A DNA stretch of 64,000 nt from the NCBI GenBank assembly GCA_030848545.1, contig JAVDCA010000016.1, forward strand, positions 95,599 through 159,598, read 5' to 3'. The notes below the pieces were generated by a model. The model saw nothing but the letters and a program-made list of their open reading frames with translations. It was not told where the DNA came from and searched no databases. The position numbers and the translations under genes were made by a program. This DNA comes from Astrobacterium formosum. GTDB lineage: Bacteria; Pseudomonadota; Alphaproteobacteria; Rhizobiales; Xanthobacteraceae. Of this stretch, positions 59,994 to 64,000 are shown in pieces (the stretch's first letter is position 1; each line of letters begins with the position of its first letter).

Positions 59994-60773
59994 ATGGATC
60001 TCGGCATTGCCGGCCGCAAGGCCATCGTCTGCGCCTCGAGCCGCGGCCTCGGCCGCGCCTGCGCCCAAAGGCTCGCCGAGGCCGGCTGCGAGGTCGTCGT
60101 CAACGGCGTCAATGCCGAGCGACTGGAAAAGACAGCTGCCGACATCCGCGCTGCGACGGGCGCCAAGATCACGGCCGTCGTCGCCGACGTGGCCACCAAG
60201 GCCGGCCAGGACGCCCTCTTCGCCGCCTGCGGAGAGCCGGACATCCTCGTCAACAACAATGCCGGCCCGCCCTTCCGCGATTTTCGCGAGCTCGACCGGC
60301 AGAAGATGATCGACGGCGTCGTCGCCAACATGATCACCGCCATCGAACTGACCCAGCGGGCGATTCCCGCCATGACCGCGAAGAAATTCGGCCGCATCGT
60401 CAACATCACCTCCGGCTCGGTGAAGATGCCGCTGGCCGGCCTTGATCTCTCCTCTGGCGCCCGCGCCGGTCTGACCGGCTTCATGGCCGGTGTCGCCCGC
60501 TCGGTCGCCGCCGACGGCATCACCATCAATTTCCTCCTGCCGGGCTCGTTCGAGACCGACCGGCTGGTCGCCAATTTCGAGGTCACCGCCAAGCGGCGCG
60601 GCGTCGCGATCGACGTGCCGCGCGCCGAGCGCATCGCCGGGGTGCCGGCCAAGCGCCTCGGCCAGCCCGACGAGTTCGGTGCCGCCTGCGCCTTCCTGTG
60701 CTCCGTCCATGCCGGCTACATCACCGGCCAGAGCCTTTTGATCGACGGCGGGGTATTCCCGGGGGTGATGTAG
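59994..60773 (+). CDS. SDR-family protein lacking catalytic Tyr and Lys
   Basis: 259 residues with a Rossmann fold: IVCASSRGLGRACAQRLAEAG (about 11-31) and LVNNNAGPPF (about 85-94), as in 3-oxoacyl-ACP reductases. The catalytic Ser is Ser140 (NITSGS), but the Tyr and Lys of YxxxK are replaced by Ser153 and Arg157 (SSGAR). Ordinary proton-relay catalysis is therefore unlikely, so the protein may bind a nucleotide without reducing a substrate or use another mechanism. The C-terminus ITGQSLLIDGGVFPGVM is standard. The following FAH-family gene could be a functional partner. Confidence 0.9.
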   Translation: MDLGIAGRKAIVCASSRGLGRACAQRLAEAGCEVVVNGVNAERLEKTAADIRAATGAKITAVVADVATKAGQDALFAACGEPDILVNNNAGPPFRDFRELDRQKMIDGVVANMITAIELTQRAIPAMTAKKFGRIVNITSGSVKMPLAGLDLSSGARAGLTGFMAGVARSVAADGITINFLLPGSFETDRLVANFEVTAKRRGVAIDVPRAERIAGVPAKRLGQPDEFGAACAFLCSVHAGYITGQSLLIDGGVFPGVM

Positions 60774-60784
60774 CTCGCCGGCAC

Positions 60785-60907
60785 CGTCATTGGGAGGAGG
60801 CGCAGCCGACGAAGCACTCCAGGGCCGCGAAGAAAAGAGCCGGATTGCTTCGCTTAAGCCTGTCATCGCGCCGGCCGAAGGCCGGACCCGATGGCTCGCA
60901 ATGACGA
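60785..60907. repeat. REP-like palindromic element, family A copy 5, interrupted
   Basis: The left end CCGTCATTGGGAGGAGGCGC and inner GAAGCACTCCAGGG resemble the other copies, then GGATTGCTTCGC is followed by about 38 foreign bases (CTGTCATCGCGCCGGCCGAA and on) before the right end CTCGCAATGACG. The insert itself is a small palindrome (CCGGCCGAAGGCCGG). It lies between the SDR and FAH genes. Confidence 0.75.
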
Positions 60908-61022
60908 CCACCAGCATCGCTGGACCGGCTTGCCCACCGGCATGCGCCGACGCATGATCGCGTGCCATTTCCGAACCCATCTCATCGTCCGTACAACACC
61001 CCCTCCCCAGGAGATCCTTGAA

Positions 61023-61877
61023 ATGAAGCTGCTTCGCTATGGCCCGCCCGGCCGCGAGAAACCCGGAATCCTCGACGCGGAGGGCAATATCCGCAGCCTG
61101 GCCGGAGTGGTGCCGGACATTTCCGGTGACGTCCTCTCCCCGAAGGGACTCGCCAAGCTCGCCAAGGTCAAGACCGCCAAGCTGCCGCTCGTGCGCGGCA
61201 ATCCGCGCGTCGGAGCCTGCGTCGCCGGGGTGAGGAATTTCATCGCGGTCGGCCTGAACTATGCCGACCATGCCGCCGAGTCCGGCATGCCGCTGCCGAA
61301 GGAGCCGGTGATCTTCAACAAGGCGACGACCTCCATCTGCGGGCCCAACGACGACACCATGAAGCCCAAGGACTCGACCAAGCTCGACTACGAGGTCGAG
61401 CTCGGCATCGTCATCGGCAGCCGTGCCCGCTATCTCGCCAAGTCGCGCGCCATGGAAGCCGTCGCCGGCTACTGCCTCGCCAACGACGTCTCCGAGCGCG
61501 CCTTCCAGATCGAACGTTCCGGCGGCCAATGGTACAAGGGCAAGAGCTGCGAGACGTTCGGTCCGCTCGGTCCCTGGCTCGTCACCAAGGACGAGATCGC
61601 CAATCCGCAGAAGCTCGGCATGTGGCTTGACGTCAACGGCGAGCGGCGTCAGACTGGCAGCACGAAGACCATGATCTTCGGCGTCGCCCACTTGGTCTGG
61701 TATTGCTCGCAGTTCTTCGTGCTCGAACCCGGCGATGTCATCATCACCGGCACGCCGCCCGGCGTCGGACTGGGCATCAAGCCGGAACCGAAATTCCTCA
61801 ACGTCGGCGACGTCGTCCGCCTCGGCATCGAAGGCCTCGGCGAACAGCAGCAGAAGGTCGTCAAGTTCAAGATGTGA
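61023..61877 (+). CDS. Fumarylacetoacetate hydrolase (FAH) family protein
   Basis: 284 residues from ATG 61023 (AGGAG 9 bases upstream). The FAH-family core FIAVGLNYADHAAESG, PVIFNKATTSICGPND and LDYEVELGIVIG (metal-binding Glu residues) is intact, followed by GYCLANDVSERAFQ and DVIITGTPPGVGLG. Members hydrolyse or decarboxylate acylpyruvates and 2-hydroxyhepta-2,4-dienedioates in aromatic or sugar-acid breakdown. The N-terminal 60 residues form the usual small domain. Same strand as the SDR gene, 249 bases downstream. Confidence 0.92.
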   Translation: MKLLRYGPPGREKPGILDAEGNIRSLAGVVPDISGDVLSPKGLAKLAKVKTAKLPLVRGNPRVGACVAGVRNFIAVGLNYADHAAESGMPLPKEPVIFNKATTSICGPNDDTMKPKDSTKLDYEVELGIVIGSRARYLAKSRAMEAVAGYCLANDVSERAFQIERSGGQWYKGKSCETFGPLGPWLVTKDEIANPQKLGMWLDVNGERRQTGSTKTMIFGVAHLVWYCSQFFVLEPGDVIITGTPPGVGLGIKPEPKFLNVGDVVRLGIEGLGEQQQKVVKFKM

Positions 61878-61893
61878 GGCTGTCGCCTCTTCT

Positions 61894-61920
61894 CCCTCTC
61901 CCCGCTTTGCGGGGAGAGGG
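61894..61920. terminator. GC-rich palindrome between convergent FAH and chemoreceptor genes
   Basis: CCCTCTCCCCGC and GCGGGGAGAGGG form a perfect 12-bp stem around TTT, 16 bases past the FAH stop. It is the same type as the palindromes at 769-867 and may be a mobile REP unit doubling as a terminator. Confidence 0.5.
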
Positions 61921-61982
61921 TCGGAGTAAGGAGCGCTTGGCTGCAAGTGCCGAGCCAGTGGCACCCACCGACACCGCCTCCC

Positions 61983-63746
61983 TTACGCCGCCCGCGCGGC
62001 TGCTCCGTCCCTGCCCTTGCGCCTTTCCGGCCCGCGGTAACTCGGATCGTCGCCGACGCGGCGGTCCATGGGGCCGGTGCGCAGCACCATGAAGAACTGC
62101 TCGACTTCGTCGGCGAGCTTGTCGACGGCGCGGCCGACCGAGCCGGCGGCGGTCAGGACCTGGTCGGCGGAGCGGTTGGTCTCGCCGATCGCGGCGTTGA
62201 CTGCCGAGATGTTGTCTGCCAGGGCGCGCGTCCCCTGGGAGGCCATCTGCACGTTCTGTGAAATCTCCCGCGTCGCCGCCCCCTGCTCCTCGATGGCGCC
62301 GGCCACCGTCGCGGTCACGGCGTCGATCTCCTTCATGGACGAGGCGACATTGCGCGACGCCTCGACCGCGGCCTTGGTGGACGCCTGAATGCCGGCGACC
62401 TGCTGGGCGATCTCCTCGGTCGCCTTGGCGGTCTGGGCGGCGAGCGACTTGACCTCCTGCGCCACCACGGCAAAACCCCTGCCGGAATCGCCGGCCCTCG
62501 CCGCCTCGATGGTGGCGTTCAAGGCGAGCAGATTGGTCTGCGCCGCGATCGCCTGGATCAGGTCGACGACGGCGCCGATGCGCTGGCCGGCGGCGGCGAG
62601 CATCTCGATATCGGTCATCGACTTCTCGGTTGCCTCGCCGGTGCGCCGGACCACCACAGACGCCTGCTGAACCTGGCGGGAAATCTCCTGGATCGAGCTG
62701 GCGAGTTCCTCGGACGCCGAGGCCACCGTCTGGACATTGCCGGCCGTCTGTTCCGAAGTTCCCGACGCCGACACGGCCTGCTTGGCGGCGTCGGCCGAAA
62801 GGCCGGTCAGGGCGGTGGCGACGTCGCGCATGGCCGAGGCGTTCTGGCCGACGTCGGAGACGACCTCGTTGACGGAAGCGCGGAAGCCTTCCACGGCGGC
62901 CTCGATGCGGGCGTTGCGGGCGTTACGCGCCGTCACCTCATCGGCGAATTCGGCCGCCAGACGCTGCTGTTCGATGACGGTGTCGCGGAACTTCGCCACC
63001 GCGACGGCGATCCGGCCGATCTCGTCTGAACGCGTGGCTTCCTCGAAGGCAACAGCGGTGTCGCCGCCGGCGAGCCGGTCGGCGTCTTCCGCCAGCCGGC
63101 CCATCGGACGGACGATGCCACGGCTGGTCATGAACGCCATCAGGGCCAGCAATACCAGGAGGACGCCGGTCGCCAGCGTGGTCTGGGTCACGGCTTTCCA
63201 CAAGTCGGCATCGAGGTCGTCATTGTAGACCCCGGTGCCGACGATGAGGCCCCACGGTACGTAGGGCTTGGCGACCGAGAGCTTGCCGATCGGCACGCTC
63301 GATCCGGGCTTGGGCCAGACATAGGCGACACGCGCAACGCCACCTTCCCGGGTCTGTCGCTGCATCTCGCGATTGAACAGGACGCCGTTGGCGTCCTTGA
63401 CGTCGTTCATTGGCTTGCCGACCAGTTGCGGCACCGCCGGATTCATCAGCAGGGTCAGGTCGGAATCCATGACGAAGAAATATTCGTCGCCGCGATAACG
63501 CATGCCGGCGAGGATCGACAGCGCTCGCTGTTTGGCGTCGGCCACAGGCATCATGCCGGCGGCGGCGAGCTTCTGGTGGGTGTCGAGGACGCCCATGGCG
63601 ACGTCGACGAGGGCGGCCAGCTCGCGTTGGCGTGCCTCCGCGGCGCGCGAATTCTGGATCCAGATGAGCCCGCTCGCGAGCGTACCGACACCGAGCCCGA
63701 ACAGTGCCAGAAGCAGATAGAGACGTCCGCCGATTTTCAAGCGCAT
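61983..63746 (-). CDS. Methyl-accepting chemotaxis protein with Cache sensor
   Basis: 587 residues from ATG 63746. Membrane span about 8-30, periplasmic single Cache domain (about 35-185, [15 protein letters not shown] and [18 protein letters not shown] are Cache hallmarks), second span about 190-212, HAMP (about 213-265) and the signalling hairpin, with the tip [35 protein letters not shown]. The C-terminus ([19 protein letters not shown]) is basic. Cache domains bind small acids or amino acids; the ligand is unknown. It fits with the CheZ-like and flagellar genes as motility functions. Confidence 0.95.
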   Translation of the reverse strand: MRLKIGGRLYLLLALFGLGVGTLASGLIWIQNSRAAEARQRELAALVDVAMGVLDTHQKLAAAGMMPVADAKQRALSILAGMRYRGDEYFFVMDSDLTLLMNPAVPQLVGKPMNDVKDANGVLFNREMQRQTREGGVARVAYVWPKPGSSVPIGKLSVAKPYVPWGLIVGTGVYNDDLDADLWKAVTQTTLATGVLLVLLALMAFMTSRGIVRPMGRLAEDADRLAGGDTAVAFEEATRSDEIGRIAVAVAKFRDTVIEQQRLAAEFADEVTARNARNARIEAAVEGFRASVNEVVSDVGQNASAMRDVATALTGLSADAAKQAVSASGTSEQTAGNVQTVASASEELASSIQEISRQVQQASVVVRRTGEATEKSMTDIEMLAAAGQRIGAVVDLIQAIAAQTNLLALNATIEAARAGDSGRGFAVVAQEVKSLAAQTAKATEEIAQQVAGIQASTKAAVEASRNVASSMKEIDAVTATVAGAIEEQGAATREISQNVQMASQGTRALADNISAVNAAIGETNRSADQVLTAAGSVGRAVDKLADEVEQFFMVLRTGPMDRRVGDDPSYRGPERRKGRDGAAARAA

Positions 63747-64000
63747 CGCCGAATTCCCATCAGGTAAATCTCTGATCCGCGCACGCGACGAGCGTGCGCG
63801 GTGCCGGCACGCCCGCAACGCGCACGTCGTGCCGCACGAGAAATTTGTGCAGATTTTCGCCTAATCAAACCCTAATTGGATTGTATTTTGAGACGCTAGC
63901 CGCATAAGTAGTAACAGCGACGCGTGCCACGATACCGAACATGCGGGCGCCTGCGTGCGGATGATACCGGCACGCGTCATACCCACGGTCGTTGGCAATG
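63747..64000. other. Upstream region of the chemoreceptor gene
   Basis: 254 bases to the window edge with no convincing gene. The patch 63839-63900 is AT-rich and probably holds the chemoreceptor promoter on the minus strand, but I see no clear -35/-10 or sigma-54 element. Confidence 0.45.

Noticed and set aside
63860..63880. CtrA-like TTAG-N7-TTAG upstream of the chemoreceptor
   Set aside because: Two of eight positions mismatch and the AT-rich context makes chance matches likely.
63915..63935. Sigma-54-like TGGCACG on the minus strand near the chemoreceptor
   Set aside because: The TTGC half is missing at the required spacing (GCTG instead).

Overview
The window is high-GC DNA with dense genes on both strands and the gene content of an alphaproteobacterium, most likely of the order Hyphomicrobiales (Rhizobiales). 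Pointers are a giant apolipoprotein-like coiled-coil protein resembling the growth pole ring (GPR) protein of Agrobacterium, an MlaE permease with a fused STAS domain, a PmtA-type phosphatidylethanolamine methyltransferase, a GT21 (ceramide-type) glycosyltransferase, a sigma-54 promoter in front of the flagellar hook gene, and REP-like families in the intergenic gaps. I see no rRNA, tRNA, CRISPR array or transposase. The species cannot be named from this window alone.

Layout. 1-3.9 kb: an IclR regulator (cut by the window edge), a DapA-family aldolase and a group II phosphofructokinase. 3.9-9.9 kb: the axial flagellar block flgE-flgK-flgL on the minus strand, behind a near-perfect -24/-12 promoter. 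10-13 kb: a MoxR-type AAA ATPase, a lipoprotein, a DUF2975 membrane protein with its small HTH regulator, and a Uma2-type protein. 13-16.3 kb: a probable amino-acid or dipeptide catabolic operon (FAD oxidoreductase, B3/B4 protein, M19 dipeptidase). 16.4-20 kb: a SixA phosphatase and several small secreted or basic proteins. 19.6-22.4 kb: hemN flanked by two YciE/DUF892 ferritin-like genes. 22.6-25.2 kb: small membrane and secreted proteins and a methyltransferase. 25.4-26.3 kb: an AT-richer gene fusing an HTH domain to an unrecognised C-terminal domain, probably acquired, followed by a large palindromic repeat. 26.5-33.8 kb: a CoxE-like VWA protein, a polytopic membrane protein, a secreted SGNH hydrolase, a ferredoxin-NADP reductase, a thioesterase and a [2Fe-2S] ferredoxin. 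33.9-40.6 kb: an HPt protein, a small unknown protein and the 1842-residue GPR-like protein. 40.9-48.3 kb: an acyltransferase, an Mla-type lipid transporter (MlaE/F/D), a dipeptide epimerase, a ClpP-like secreted protein and an MFS transporter. 48.4-55.9 kb: a CheZ-like protein with a very long disordered tail, a PLP dehydratase, a secreted protein and two metallo-beta-lactamase-fold enzymes. 56-59.4 kb: Dps and an envelope-lipid locus (pmtA, LpxH-like phosphatase, glycosyltransferase). 59.5-64 kb: an SDR protein lacking its catalytic Tyr and Lys, an FAH-family hydrolase and a Cache-type chemoreceptor.

Functional themes are motility and signalling (flgE/K/L, CheZ-like, HPt, chemoreceptor), envelope growth and lipid handling (GPR-like, Mla, PmtA, LpxH-like, glycosyltransferase), iron, oxygen and redox physiology (hemN, two YciE-like proteins, Dps, FNR/ferredoxin) and peptide or amino-acid catabolism. 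The observations I rate highest are a homologous insert module shared by FlgE and FlgL, the HTH fusion protein at 25.4 kb, the two 22-residue repeat arrays in the GPR-like protein, the CheZ-tail fusion, and a promoter with an overlapping palindromic operator in front of the DUF2975/HTH pair.
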